From positions 1,240,001-1,304,000 of the forward strand of contig NZ_JACIEH010000001.1 in assembly GCF_014196745.1 (NCBI RefSeq): a DNA stretch of 64,000 nucleotides. Direction: 5' to 3'. The notes under the pieces were generated by a model. The model saw only the letters and a program-made list of their open reading frames with translations, was not told where the DNA came from and did no database searches. This DNA is from Sphingomonas kyeonggiensis. Its GTDB lineage: Bacteria; Pseudomonadota; Alphaproteobacteria; Sphingomonadales; Sphingomonadaceae. Positions 1-8,684 of this stretch are shown one piece after another. How positions within the stretch are numbered: position 1 is the stretch's first letter; each line of letters begins with the position of its first letter. The translations under genes were made by a program, and so were the position numbers.

Positions 1-94
1 GCAGCCCCAGGGGCTGAACGGCGCGATGGCGGCCAAGGGGCTGAAGGAGCCGCAGGCGCCGGCGCTGCTGCCGCTGGAGACGATGTGCATGTGA
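1..94 (+). CDS. C-terminal end of an unidentified protein (5' truncated by window)
   Basis: Reading from base 2, thirty sense codons run to a TGA at 92-94, ending ...LPLETMCM. Every codon in this frame ends in G or C, which matches the codon use of the clear genes nearby, so I take it as the tail of a real gene that begins before the window. The tail is too short and too low in recognisable motifs to name a product. The frame starting at base 1 is also open, to about base 138, but it continues into a hairpin repeat and looks like a shadow. Confidence 0.45.
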   Translation, partial: QPQGLNGAMAAKGLKEPQAPALLPLETMCM

Positions 95-100
95 GCAATA

Positions 101-122
101 GCCCCTTCCCCTCCGGGGAGAG
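101..122. terminator. Small C/G-rich hairpin between convergent genes
   Basis: A TCCCC-TCC-GGGGA hairpin with C-rich and G-rich flanks lies in the 40 bases between the stop of the partial first gene and the stop of the minus-strand radical SAM gene. It resembles half of the CCCTC/GAGGG palindromes found elsewhere in the window. There is no clear T-run, so a terminator role is inferred from position only. Confidence 0.3.
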
Positions 123-134
123 GGAGTTTGAGAC

Positions 135-1205
135 CTAAAACAATTCCCCCTGCGCGCCTCTTGGCGGACGGAACAGGTCGGTCCTGAGCCGCAGCACTTC
201 CTGGTCCAGCCCGTAGCGCTTCGCCGCCATCCGGAAGCGCGTGCGCAGCAGTTCCGCCCAGGGGCCATGCCCGCGGAAACGCGTGTGGAAATTGGGGTCG
301 TTGTCCTTGCCGCCGCGGATCGACTGGATCGTCGCCATCACCTTGCCGGCGCGATCGGGGAAATGCGTGTCGAGCCAGGCGCGGAACAACGGCGAGACTT
401 CGTGCGGCAGCCGCACCGGCAGGAAGAAAGCGGTTCGCGCCCCGGCCTCGGCCGCGCGCTCCAGGATATGCTCGAGCTCGTGATCGGTGACGTGCGGGAT
501 CACGGGCGACAGCGAGACGAACACCGGCACCCCGGCATCGGCGAGCTGCTTCACCGCCTGCAATCTCTTCTCCGGATGCGGCGCGCGCGGCTCCACCGTC
601 ATCGCGATCTTCGGGTCGAGCGAGGTGACCGAGACCATCACCGCCGCCAGCCCCTTGCGTGCCATTGGCGCCAATATGTCGAGGTCACGGGTCACCCGGT
701 TCGACTTGGTGGTGATCGTCAGCGGATGATCGTGCTCGGCCAGCACTTCGATGCACTGGCGGGTGATCCGCCATTCCGCCTCGATCGGCTGATAGGGATC
801 GGTGTTGGTCCCGAAGGCGATCGGCCGGCAGACATAGCCGCGCTTGCCCAGCTCGGCGCGGAGCAGTTCGGGGGCATCGGGCTTGGCGAACAGCTTGCTC
901 TCGAAATCCAGCCCCGGCGACAGGTCGAGATAGGCATGGGTCGGCCGGGCGAAGCAATAGATGCAGCCATGCTCGCAGCCGCGATAGGGATTGATCGAGC
1001 GATCGAAGGAAATGTCGGGTGACTGGTTGCGGGTGATGATCGTCCGCGCCCGCTCCACCGTCACCGTGGTGCGCAACGGGGGCGGGGCGTCGTCCAGCGC
1101 CGCGCGCATGTCGAGCCATTCGCCGTCCGCCTCGCGCGCGGGCAGGTTGAAGCGGCTGCTGCCTTCATTGAGCGTGGCGCCGCGCACCGGACGATTCTTC
1201 GCCAT
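135..1205 (-). CDS. PA0069-type radical SAM protein
   Basis: A 356-residue protein with the radical SAM cluster motif Cys77-x3-Cys81-x2-Cys84 (CEHGCIYC), which ligates a [4Fe-4S] cluster used to cleave S-adenosylmethionine. The motif context RGCEHGCIYCFAR and the length fit the SplB-like PA0069 family, whose substrate I do not know. The ATG at 1205 is preferred over an upstream TTG at 1211 because an AGG lies about nine bases before it. The gene is a single unit, facing the partial gene at the window edge and divergent from the VOC gene. Family membership is firm; function beyond SAM chemistry is open. Confidence 0.9.
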   Translation of the reverse strand: MAKNRPVRGATLNEGSSRFNLPAREADGEWLDMRAALDDAPPPLRTTVTVERARTIITRNQSPDISFDRSINPYRGCEHGCIYCFARPTHAYLDLSPGLDFESKLFAKPDAPELLRAELGKRGYVCRPIAFGTNTDPYQPIEAEWRITRQCIEVLAEHDHPLTITTKSNRVTRDLDILAPMARKGLAAVMVSVTSLDPKIAMTVEPRAPHPEKRLQAVKQLADAGVPVFVSLSPVIPHVTDHELEHILERAAEAGARTAFFLPVRLPHEVSPLFRAWLDTHFPDRAGKVMATIQSIRGGKDNDPNFHTRFRGHGPWAELLRTRFRMAAKRYGLDQEVLRLRTDLFRPPRGAQGELF

Positions 1206-1257
1206 TGCCAATGCCTAAACCTGCCACTAGAACATAGCAAGAACATTGGAGGCGAAC

Positions 1258-1599
1258 ATGGCACGAATCAGCTATCTCGAACTGCCCGCGAAGGATGTGG
1301 CCGGCACCCGCGATTTCTATGCGAAGGCGTTCGACTGGAAGTTCACCGATTTCGCCCCGCATTATGCGGCGACCACCACCGGCGACACCGATCTTGGTAT
1401 CAGCGGCAGCACCGACCATGTGATCGAGCAGCTGCTCCCGATCATCGAGGTGCAGGATCTCGAGACGGCGCTCGAAGCGGTGAAGGCGGCGGGTGGCGAG
1501 ATCGTCGTGCCGATCTTCAGCTTCCCCGGCGGGCGGCGCTTCCATTTCCGCGATCCGGCGGGGAACGGCCTGGGTGTGTTCGTCAACGAACCGGAATGA
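1258..1599 (+). CDS. VOC (glyoxalase/bleomycin-resistance fold) family protein
   Basis: A 113-residue single VOC domain starting ARISYLELPAKD and ending with a typical RDPAGNGLGVFVNEPE-type strand. Such proteins bind a metal or a small ligand in a beta-alpha-beta-beta-beta barrel and act as lyases, dioxygenases or binding proteins; nothing in the sequence fixes the substrate. The ATG at 1258 has GGAGG at 1248-1252 just upstream, so the in-frame TTG at 1246 is not used. It stands alone, divergent from the radical SAM gene. Confidence 0.88.
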   Translation: MARISYLELPAKDVAGTRDFYAKAFDWKFTDFAPHYAATTTGDTDLGISGSTDHVIEQLLPIIEVQDLETALEAVKAAGGEIVVPIFSFPGGRRFHFRDPAGNGLGVFVNEPE

Positions 1600-1723
1600 T
1601 TGCCGCGCCGCGGCGGCGGGGATAGGATCGCGCGCATGGGGGATTCCAATGCGCCCGATCCTGTCGGTAGCTGACGCCGGGGCAGGCGGATTTCCTCATC
1701 ACAGGGCTTGAGACGAAGGGGGA

Positions 1724-2239
1724 ATGATGCGGGGTATCACGATGGCGGCCGCGCTGGCGGCGAGCATTTGGGCGATGCCGGCGATGGCGCAGAGCGCCGA
1801 TCCGGCGCGCATGGTCGATCTGTCGCGGCCCGAGCAGGTGGCCAAGCTGCTGCAGGAAGCCGGCTACAAGGCCGAGCTCAAGAAGCACGACAGCAGCGGC
1901 GATCCCTATATCTCCAGCGCCGCCAATGGCTCGGCCTTCACGATCGAGTTCTATGATTGCAGCGCGGCCAAGGGCTGCACCTCGATGCAGTTCTTCTCCT
2001 GGTACAAGAAGGAACCCTATTTCAGCGTCGCGATGGCCAATCGCTGGAACGCCACGAAGCGTTTCCTGCGCATCGTGATCGACAAGGATGGCGACCTCTC
2101 GACCTGGATGGACGTCACCACGATCGGCAAGGTCAGCTTCGCCAATTTCGCCGACACGGTGGACTGGTGGCAGTCGATGACCGGCGACCTGTTCGATTTC
2201 ATGGAAGAGGAAGAAAAGGCGGCCGGCGGGAAGAAGTGA
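1724..2239 (+). CDS. Secreted YbjN-domain protein
   Basis: A 171-residue protein with a cleavable signal peptide (about residues 1-23, ending AMPAMAQ) followed by a YbjN-like domain. The domain shows an LLQEAGYKAEL helix, a strand with FTIEFYDC, and a repeated aromatic/acidic C-terminus (DWWQSMTGDLFDFMEEEE). YbjN domains resemble type III secretion chaperones and are common as periplasmic proteins of unknown role in sphingomonads. Two cysteines (in FYDC and KGCTS) could form a disulfide in the periplasm. A G-rich run (AAGGGGG) directly precedes the start. The 120 bases upstream hold nothing else I recognise. Confidence 0.82.
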   Translation: MMRGITMAAALAASIWAMPAMAQSADPARMVDLSRPEQVAKLLQEAGYKAELKKHDSSGDPYISSAANGSAFTIEFYDCSAAKGCTSMQFFSWYKKEPYFSVAMANRWNATKRFLRIVIDKDGDLSTWMDVTTIGKVSFANFADTVDWWQSMTGDLFDFMEEEEKAAGGKK

Positions 2240-2250
2240 GGCTTGAAGTT

Positions 2251-2271
2251 CCCCTCCCTGCAAGGGAGGGG
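2251..2271. terminator. Bidirectional hairpin terminator between convergent genes
   Basis: A perfect 9-bp stem (CCCCTCCCT / AGGGAGGGG) with a three-base GCA loop sits in the gap between the YbjN gene and the minus-strand moaB stop. It has no strong T-run on either strand; the position between converging genes suggests it stops transcription from both. Confidence 0.55.
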
Positions 2272-2286
2272 AGTTAGGTGGTCAAT

Positions 2287-2814
2287 CTACCGCTCCCCCA
2301 GCCGCGGCAGCAATTCCACGAAGTTGCATGGCTTGTGCCGCACATCGAGCTGGCTCGCGAGGATGCCGTCCCAGGCGTCGGTCACCGCGCCGGTCGAGCC
2401 GGGCAGGGCGAAGATATAGGTGCCGCGCGCCACGCCGGCGGTCGCGCGCGACTGGATCGTCGAGGTGCCGATCGACTGATAGCTGAGCCAGCGGAACAGT
2501 TCGCCGAAGCCCGGGATTTCCTTGTCCCACACACGCGCCAGCGCCTCCGGTGTCACGTCGCGGCCGGTCACGCCGGTGCCGCCGGTGGTGAGCACCACTT
2601 CGACCTGGGGATCGTCGATCCATCGATGGAGCCGCGCGACGATCAGATCGGCGTCATCGGTCACGATCGCCCGGTCGGCAAGGACATGCCCCGCCGCCGT
2701 CAGCCGCTCGACCAGCCGGTCGCCCGAGCGATCGTCGGCCAGGGTCCGCGTATCGGAGACCGTGAGCACCGCGATCCGCACCGGGCGGAAGGCGATGCCG
2801 TTATCGATTGGCAT
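2287..2814 (-). CDS. moaB: Molybdenum cofactor biosynthesis protein B
   Basis: A 175-residue MoaB/MogA-fold protein. The molybdopterin-binding signature is clear: VVLTTGGTG at about residues 73-81 followed by GRDVTPEAL, and FALPGS at 135-140. In the pathway this step adenylylates molybdopterin before molybdenum insertion. The start overlaps the end of the lytic transglycosylase gene by 14 bases, so the two are probably co-transcribed although functionally unrelated. No other molybdenum cofactor gene is in the window. MoaB rather than MogA is chosen from length and the N-terminal [16 protein letters not shown]. Confidence 0.9.
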   Translation of the reverse strand: MPIDNGIAFRPVRIAVLTVSDTRTLADDRSGDRLVERLTAAGHVLADRAIVTDDADLIVARLHRWIDDPQVEVVLTTGGTGVTGRDVTPEALARVWDKEIPGFGELFRWLSYQSIGTSTIQSRATAGVARGTYIFALPGSTGAVTDAWDGILASQLDVRHKPCNFVELLPRLGER

Positions 2815-4603
2815 TGCTGTCCTGGTGGAAGGCGAGCTTGCGCGCGCTGAGCCGCACCGCGGACGGGCCCTGCATGCCGGGGAATTTCGGCCACATGCCC
2901 TGGGCCAATGCCTCGCGGCTGCTCGACTTGCGGCCTTCCTGGTTCTCGTACATCCAGTAGTTGCGCAGTACGGTCATCACGTAACCGCGCGTCTCCCAGT
3001 ACGGGATGCTCTCGATATAGAGCAGCGGATCGCCGCCGTCCTTGATCATCGCGTTCCAGTTGGCGACCGGGGTGGGGCCGGCATTGTAGGAGGCGATCAC
3101 CTTGGGCAGCAGGCCGCCGGTGAAGGGCTGGTCGCGCAGCTGCTCGAGATAGGACTGGCCGATCTCCATGTTGACCGAGGGCTTGGTCAGGTCGCTGGCG
3201 GCATAGGTCATGCCGTTGCGCCGGCCGATGTCGATCGCGGCGCCGGTCTTCACCTGCATCAGGCCCATCGCGCCGGCGGCGCTGCGGATCTCGGAGTTGA
3301 AGCGCGATTCCTGCAGCGTGTGGGCGAACACCAGCGCCTTGTCGACGCGCCAGCCGCCGGCCGGGGTCCAGTTCGGCGCCGGATAGCGCGCGGCGGTGAG
3401 CGGCTGGGTGCCCTGGGGGCAGTTATGGGTGAGCCAGAGCTGGGTGGATGGCAGGCTCAGCCGGCCCGCGAGGCGGGTGAGTGCGAGGTGCTCGGAAGGG
3501 CTGCCGATCTTGGCCTGGTAGCGCAGCACCTCGTCGGCCAGCCCGTCCTCGTCGATCTCGACCAGCGCGGCAGCGACGCGGACGTTCGGGCGGCGCTCCA
3601 GCGCGCGCCAGTCCTCGGCAACGAACTTCTCGCCCTTGCCGGCCTTGTCCTCGATGCCCAGCGCCGACTTGGCGAGCAGGCCGTAAAAGGTCTCGCCATA
3701 TTGGGTGGCGGCGCGCAGCTTCACTTCGACCTTGTCGGGATGGCCGCACGCCATCTCGGCCCGCGAGCCCCAGTAAAGGCCGGCGGAGCGCAACTCGGTG
3801 TCGGCGGCGCGGGTGGCGACGCGCTCGAAGGCGGCGGTGGCGCCGGCGCAGTCCTGCTCGCGCCAGGCGGCGAGCCCGGCGACCCAGTCGGCCTGCGGGG
3901 CCCAGTCGCCCGAGCCGTCCTGCGCCTTGGCGGCGACGCGGCGGGCATTGTTGTCGTCGCCCGCGACATAATAGATCCAGGCGACCTTCTGCTGCCACTC
4001 GGTCCTGGCCTCGGGCGTGAGGTCGGCTTCGAACTTGCCCACCACGCCTTCGGCCTCGAGGCCCTGATCGGCCTTCACATAGGGCTGGATGGCGAGCGCG
4101 ATCTCGGTGGCGGCGGCATCGCTCCTGATCGAGCGGGCGCGCTGGCGGACCGGGGCGCCATCGTACCAGACGAGGCGCGCGGCGGCCGGAATGACTGGGG
4201 TGGAAACCGCGCCGCGGGTCTTCGCCATGCGGCTGAGCTGGTCGGCCTGGGGCAGCTCGGGCGCGTCTCCGATCAGCTGGAGCAGCGGGGCGAGCTCGAC
4301 CTTGGGCGAATTCTTGGCGGTGTAGAGCTCGGCGCGGGCGATCGAATGGAGCGGGCCGGGCTTCATCGAATCGAGCTGGAGCTGGGCGTCCTGCCAGCGG
4401 CCGGTATGGATCGCGGCGAAAACCTTGCGGTATCCGGCCTTCTGGTCCGAATCGAGCTGCTCGGGAATGCCGTCGCCTTCGCGCGGGGCAGGGGCGGCGG
4501 TGCCGTCATCCGCCGTGTTCGAATTGGCGCTGCCGGCCGGAAGATCGGCGGCATGGGCCAGCGCCGGCGATGCGATCAACGCGGCGGCAAGCAGGATACG
4601 CAT
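2801..4603 (-). CDS. Soluble lytic murein transglycosylase (Slt-type)
   Basis: A 600-residue periplasmic enzyme that cleaves peptidoglycan glycan strands to give 1,6-anhydro-muramyl ends. A signal peptide covers about residues 1-19. A long helical region fills the middle, as in the Slt superhelical ring, and the catalytic goose-type lysozyme domain lies at about 420-560. The catalytic Glu is 432 in QESRF, followed by GLMQ at 447-450 and a [12 protein letters not shown] motif. An in-frame GTG at 4609 overlaps the TGA of the upstream gene; I prefer the ATG at 4603 because it fits the signal peptide. It lies between the UDG-like gene and moaB. Confidence 0.9.
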   Translation of the reverse strand: MRILLAAALIASPALAHAADLPAGSANSNTADDGTAAPAPREGDGIPEQLDSDQKAGYRKVFAAIHTGRWQDAQLQLDSMKPGPLHSIARAELYTAKNSPKVELAPLLQLIGDAPELPQADQLSRMAKTRGAVSTPVIPAAARLVWYDGAPVRQRARSIRSDAAATEIALAIQPYVKADQGLEAEGVVGKFEADLTPEARTEWQQKVAWIYYVAGDDNNARRVAAKAQDGSGDWAPQADWVAGLAAWREQDCAGATAAFERVATRAADTELRSAGLYWGSRAEMACGHPDKVEVKLRAATQYGETFYGLLAKSALGIEDKAGKGEKFVAEDWRALERRPNVRVAAALVEIDEDGLADEVLRYQAKIGSPSEHLALTRLAGRLSLPSTQLWLTHNCPQGTQPLTAARYPAPNWTPAGGWRVDKALVFAHTLQESRFNSEIRSAAGAMGLMQVKTGAAIDIGRRNGMTYAASDLTKPSVNMEIGQSYLEQLRDQPFTGGLLPKVIASYNAGPTPVANWNAMIKDGGDPLLYIESIPYWETRGYVMTVLRNYWMYENQEGRKSSSREALAQGMWPKFPGMQGPSAVRLSARKLAFHQDSNANR

Positions 4604-4605
4604 GG

Positions 4606-5322
4606 TCACAGGGTCCCCCGGGTCAACTGCAGCAGGTGCTTCCAGGCTTCGCTCTTGGCGGCCGGGCGCTCCAACAGGAAGCGCGGGTGCAGGCTCGCTA
4701 CGGCCGCTGTTTTGCCACCGAAATGGTTAACATCAACTAAACCATTTGCTGCGCCGCCGTCATTCGTCTCAGCCAGGACACGGCTTGCCGTTTGTCCCAG
4801 AATCAACAGCTTAGCGGGCTGGAGAAGCTTGAGGTGATGCTTGGTGATCTCGATCAGCCGGCCTTCCTGGTCGGGCGGGATCCGCCCGGCGAGCGGACGG
4901 GCGACGGCGAGCGGCAGGAAATAGACCGAATCACGCGCGATCCCGGCGGCGGTCAGCATGCGCGAGAACAGCTTTCCGGCGGCGCTGTCGGCGAGAATTT
5001 CACTCTGGTCGTCGCTTTCCGGCATGTCGGTGAGCACGACGATCTCGGCGTTCACGGGGCCGCTCGGAGCGATCTTCGGGGTCATCCAGCCGGCCTCGGG
5101 TACCGTCTCGCCGGTGCGCCATGCCGTGAACGCGGCGAGCGTATCCGGCAGGACCTCGGGCTGCGGCGACGTTACGGCAGCCTGCGCCACCTGCACGGGC
5201 GCGGGCCGCGCGAGCCAGTCGCGAGCCTCATCCTCCTGAAGGGTTTCGACACCCGCATCGCGCCACCACTCGAGTGCGCTCGCGAGGGTACGCCCCCAAT
5301 CCGCTGTGTATTCGCCTCCCAC
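4606..5322 (-). CDS. Uracil-DNA glycosylase-fold protein, family 4-like, without cysteines
   Basis: A 238-residue protein whose central part follows the family 4/5 uracil-DNA glycosylase layout. A strand ending VVLTDMPESDDQ stands where motif 1 (GEAPG) should be, then GKLFSRMLTAAGI and VYFLPL, a LLILGQTASRVL strand, and a C-terminal SLHPRFLL with His212 at the motif 2 histidine position. Active family 4 enzymes carry four cysteines holding a [4Fe-4S] cluster; this protein has no cysteine at all. I infer a structural relative that has lost the cluster and probably the classical activity. The stop overlaps the start region of the transglycosylase gene. Confidence 0.72.
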   Translation of the reverse strand: MGGEYTADWGRTLASALEWWRDAGVETLQEDEARDWLARPAPVQVAQAAVTSPQPEVLPDTLAAFTAWRTGETVPEAGWMTPKIAPSGPVNAEIVVLTDMPESDDQSEILADSAAGKLFSRMLTAAGIARDSVYFLPLAVARPLAGRIPPDQEGRLIEITKHHLKLLQPAKLLILGQTASRVLAETNDGGAANGLVDVNHFGGKTAAVASLHPRFLLERPAAKSEAWKHLLQLTRGTL

Positions 5323-5341
5323 CGCTCCTAAGAGTCACGGC

Positions 5342-5357
5342 TTGACGGGCGGGTCAA
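5342..5357. promoter_or_regulatory. Inverted repeat TTGAC-N6-GTCAA, possible operator or promoter
   Basis: A perfect 5-bp inverted repeat (TTGAC / GTCAA, six-base spacer) lies in the 127 bases between the divergent UDG-like and ETF-QO genes. TTGACG could also be a -35 element for the plus strand, but I see no good -10 box at the right spacing. Assignment is tentative. Confidence 0.3.
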
Positions 5358-5449
5358 TCTGCCTTCATCGACCAAGGGACAGGACGTTGCCAGCATGCGA
5401 CGACAAGCGGTGCGGCGCGTTCAAGGCCAAGATTATGAAGGATGCGATG

Positions 5450-7102
5450 ATGAGCGAACGGGAGTCGATGCCCTATGACGTCGTGATCGTCGGCGCGGGC
5501 CCCGCGGGCCTTTCGGCGGCGATCCGGCTGAAGCAGCTGGCCACGGAAGCGGGCAGCGAGCTTTCGGTGTGCATCCTCGAAAAGGGCTCCGAGGTCGGCG
5601 CGCACATTCTCTCCGGCGCGGTGGTCGATCCCAAGGCGCTCGACGAACTGCTGCCGAGCTGGCGCGACGATGGCTGCCCGCTGGCGCGGACGCCGGTGAC
5701 CGAGAACCACCACTGGATTCTCAGCGAGAAGGGCCGCTCGGGCTTCCCCGAGTTCATCACCCCGCCGTTCCTCCACAACAAGGGCACCTATACCGGCAGC
5801 CTGGGCAATCTCTGCCGCTGGCTGGCCGACAAGGCGCAGGAGATGGGCGTCGAGATCTTCCCGGGCTTCGCCGCGGCCGAGATCCTCTATCACGACAATG
5901 GCTCGGTGAAGGGCGTCGCCACCGGCGACATGGGCGTGGCGCGCGACGGCGAGCACAAGCCCGACTATCAGCCGGGCCTCGAGCTGCACGCCAAGTACAC
6001 CTTCTTCGCCGAAGGATGCCGCGGCCACCTGACCAAGCAGTTGATCCGCAATTTCGAGCTCGACAAGGACAGCCAGCCGCAGATCTACGGCATCGGCATC
6101 AAGGAGCTGTGGGACATCGATCCGGCCAATCACGTGCCGGGCCGCGTGATCCACACCCAGGGCTGGCCGTTGACCGACGGCGCCAATGGCGGCGGCTTCC
6201 TCTATCATCAGGCCGACGGGCAGGTCGCGCTCGGCTTCGTCACCTGGCTCAACTACAAGAACCCGTATCTCTCGCCCTTCCAGGAGATGCAGCGCTGGAA
6301 GACCCATCCGGAAATCGCGGCGATCCTCAAGGGCGGCAAGCGCGTGTCCTATGGCGCGCGCGCGATCTCGGACGGCGGCCTGCAATCGGTGCCCAAGCTG
6401 GTGGCGCCCGGCGCCGCGCTGATCGGCGACGCGGCGGGCTTCCTCAACGTGCCGCGCATCAAGGGCACGCACACCTCGATGAAGAGCGGCATGATGGCGG
6501 CCGAGGCGGCGTTCGCCGCGGTCGGCGCCGGCCGCGAGGCGGACGAGCTGGCCGCCTATCCCGAGGCGTACGAGAAGAGCTGGGTCTACAAGGAGCTGCG
6601 CGGTGTTCGCAACGTGGCGCCGCTCGTCAAGAAGTTCGGCGATACCTGGGGCACCTTGCTCGCCGGTGCGGCGATGTGGAGCGAGCTGATCGGCCTGCGC
6701 TGGCCGTTCACCATGAAGCACAAGCCCGACAATGAGGGGCTGTGGCACGCATCGGTCGCGCCGAAGATCGACTATCCCAAGCCCGATGGTGTGCTGACCT
6801 TCGATCGTCTCTCCTCGGTGTTCATCTCGAACACCAATCACGAGGAGGACCAGCCGGTCCATCTGACGCTGAAGGACCCGGAAATCCCGATTAACTATAA
6901 TCTTCCGGTGTACGCCGAGCCGGCGCAGCGCTACTGTCCCGCCGGTGTCTACGAAGTTGTCGGCGAGGGCGACGATCTGCGCTTCCAGATCAACGCGCAG
7001 AATTGCGTCCACTGCAAGACGTGCGACATCAAGGATCCCACCCAGAACATCAACTGGGTGGTCCCCGAAGGCGGCGGCGGCCCCAATTATCCGAACATGT
7101 AG
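5450..7102 (+). CDS. Electron transfer flavoprotein-ubiquinone oxidoreductase
   Basis: A 550-residue inner-membrane enzyme that passes electrons from reduced ETF, fed by acyl-CoA dehydrogenases, to ubiquinone. The FAD-binding dinucleotide motif VVIVGAGPAGLSAA is at about residues 11-24, followed by the ETF-QO core. The C-terminal ferredoxin-like domain has four cluster cysteines, Cys496, Cys519, Cys522 and Cys525 (CVHCKTC). The frame is open back to 5306, but the ATG at 5450 has AAGGA at 5438-5442 and gives the usual SERESMPYD N-terminus; ATGs at 5435 and 5447 are alternatives. It is the likely electron outlet for the dehydrogenase pair at 58.9-61.4 kb. Confidence 0.95.
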   Translation: MSERESMPYDVVIVGAGPAGLSAAIRLKQLATEAGSELSVCILEKGSEVGAHILSGAVVDPKALDELLPSWRDDGCPLARTPVTENHHWILSEKGRSGFPEFITPPFLHNKGTYTGSLGNLCRWLADKAQEMGVEIFPGFAAAEILYHDNGSVKGVATGDMGVARDGEHKPDYQPGLELHAKYTFFAEGCRGHLTKQLIRNFELDKDSQPQIYGIGIKELWDIDPANHVPGRVIHTQGWPLTDGANGGGFLYHQADGQVALGFVTWLNYKNPYLSPFQEMQRWKTHPEIAAILKGGKRVSYGARAISDGGLQSVPKLVAPGAALIGDAAGFLNVPRIKGTHTSMKSGMMAAEAAFAAVGAGREADELAAYPEAYEKSWVYKELRGVRNVAPLVKKFGDTWGTLLAGAAMWSELIGLRWPFTMKHKPDNEGLWHASVAPKIDYPKPDGVLTFDRLSSVFISNTNHEEDQPVHLTLKDPEIPINYNLPVYAEPAQRYCPAGVYEVVGEGDDLRFQINAQNCVHCKTCDIKDPTQNINWVVPEGGGGPNYPNM

Positions 7103-7103
7103 T

Positions 7104-8684
7104 TTGACGCTCGCGCTGCTGCTGGCCTTGCCGGCGGCAGCGCAGCAGCGGACCGCGCCGCCGCTCGACCTGCGCGACTATGCTCGTGCCCGTGCCGCCG
7201 ATGCGGCGGGGGAGCCCGGCCTTGCCGCCGCCGGCTATGCCCGCGCGCTGACGGCAGTGCCGGGCGACCAGCTGCTCGCGATGCGCGCCTATCGCCAGGG
7301 GCTGGCGGCGGGCGACTATGCGCTCGCCACCCGCGCCGCCGCGTCGCTGGTCGCCGCTCGCACCGCACCGCCGGACACCGATCTGCTCGCCTTCGCCGTC
7401 GCGCTGAAGGGCCGCGACCGGCTCGGCGCCGAGAAGGCGCTGGAGCGCATGTCCAAGGCGCAGCTCGATTTCATCGTGCCCGTGCTCGGTGCCTGGCTCG
7501 CGCTCGATCGTGGCGAGGATCCGCTGCCTCTGCTCGACACCGCGCATGGCAACGCGCTCGCCTCGCGCTTCACCGGTCGCCACCGCGCGCTGCTGCTGAT
7601 CGCCACCGGCAAGCCCGACCAGGGCCTGCTCTCGCTCGCGGCGTTCAGCGGCACCGAGGATCCGGCCGACGCGCGCATCGACGCCGGCATAACTTTGCTG
7701 CGTACCGGCCAGGTGGCCAGGGCCGACCAGCTACTCGGCGACCTCGCCGGCGCGAGCAAGGCCTGGCGCAAGCGCGAGGCAAAGGGCGGCAAGCCGGATG
7801 CCGCGTTCGGCGCCGCCCATGTCTTCCTCAGCCTCGCCGCCGATCTGAGCGGCGAGGAACTGGCGCCGCTCTCGATCCTGCTCACCCGCGCCGCATTGCT
7901 GCTCGATCCGCAGGAGGATCGCGCCCGGCTGCTGCTCGCCGACGCGCTGTCGCGCACCGACGCCACCGGCCTCGCGCTGCAGACGCTCGCCGAGGTCCGC
8001 CCCGACGGCCCCTTCGCCCGCAGCGCCACCGCCGGCCGGGTCTCCGCCCTTCGCAGGGCCGGGCGGCTCCCCGAAGCGCTTGCCGACGCGAAGGCGCTCG
8101 CCACTGCCGAGCGGGCCAGCCCGCAGGAGATCCGGGCCTATGGCGAGCTGCTCTTCCAGACCGGCAGCTATGCCGATGCCGCGGAGGCCTATGCCCATGC
8201 CCAGGTCCGTTCCGGCGACGAGAGCGGCTGGGAGCTCTATTATCTCCGCGGCGCCGCGCTCGATCGCGCCGGCCGCTGGGAAGAGGCGCTGCCCGCGCTG
8301 CAGCGCGCGGTCCAGCTCGCCCCCGAAGAGCCCGAGGCGCTGACCTGGCTCGGCAATGCCCAGGTCGAGCGCGGCGTCGACCTGCCCACCGCCCAGGCGC
8401 TGCTCGAGCGTGCCCGCAAGCTCAAGCCGGGCGATCCCGCGATCACCGACTCGCTCGGCCGCGCCTATTATGCCGATGGCCAATATGGCAGGGCGCTGCC
8501 CCTGCTCGAACAGGCGGTGCGTGCCGATCCGGGCGGGATGCGTCCCAACGAGCATCTCGGCGACACCTATTGGAAGCTCGGCCGCCGGATCGAGGCGCGC
8601 TACGCCTGGCGCGCCGCCGAGGTGAGTGCCGAGCCGGGCGACGTCACCCGGATCCAGGCCAAGCTGGCGAACGGGCTGAACTGA
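7104..8684 (+). CDS. Exported tetratricopeptide-repeat protein
   Basis: A 526-residue protein reading MTLALLLALPAAAQQ from a TTG at 7104, one base after the ETF-QO stop. That gives a short signal peptide and suggests coupled translation. Helical repeats run through the protein, and the C-terminal part holds at least three clear TPR units (for example GWELYYLRGAALDRAGRWEEAL, then LGRAYYADGQYGRALPLLEQAV). TPRs mediate protein-protein contacts; no catalytic domain is visible. The gene ends in an ATGA overlap with ispE. The start is uncertain because no ATG exists in frame without entering the ETF-QO gene. Confidence 0.78.
   Translation: MTLALLLALPAAAQQRTAPPLDLRDYARARAADAAGEPGLAAAGYARALTAVPGDQLLAMRAYRQGLAAGDYALATRAAASLVAARTAPPDTDLLAFAVALKGRDRLGAEKALERMSKAQLDFIVPVLGAWLALDRGEDPLPLLDTAHGNALASRFTGRHRALLLIATGKPDQGLLSLAAFSGTEDPADARIDAGITLLRTGQVARADQLLGDLAGASKAWRKREAKGGKPDAAFGAAHVFLSLAADLSGEELAPLSILLTRAALLLDPQEDRARLLLADALSRTDATGLALQTLAEVRPDGPFARSATAGRVSALRRAGRLPEALADAKALATAERASPQEIRAYGELLFQTGSYADAAEAYAHAQVRSGDESGWELYYLRGAALDRAGRWEEALPALQRAVQLAPEEPEALTWLGNAQVERGVDLPTAQALLERARKLKPGDPAITDSLGRAYYADGQYGRALPLLEQAVRADPGGMRPNEHLGDTYWKLGRRIEARYAWRAAEVSAEPGDVTRIQAKLANGLN

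Noticed and set aside
2522..4837. A 771-codon plus-strand frame opposite the lytic transglycosylase gene
   Set aside because: Antisense shadow: no recognisable domain, composition typical of reverse-complemented GC-rich codons, and the minus-strand gene has clear catalytic motifs.
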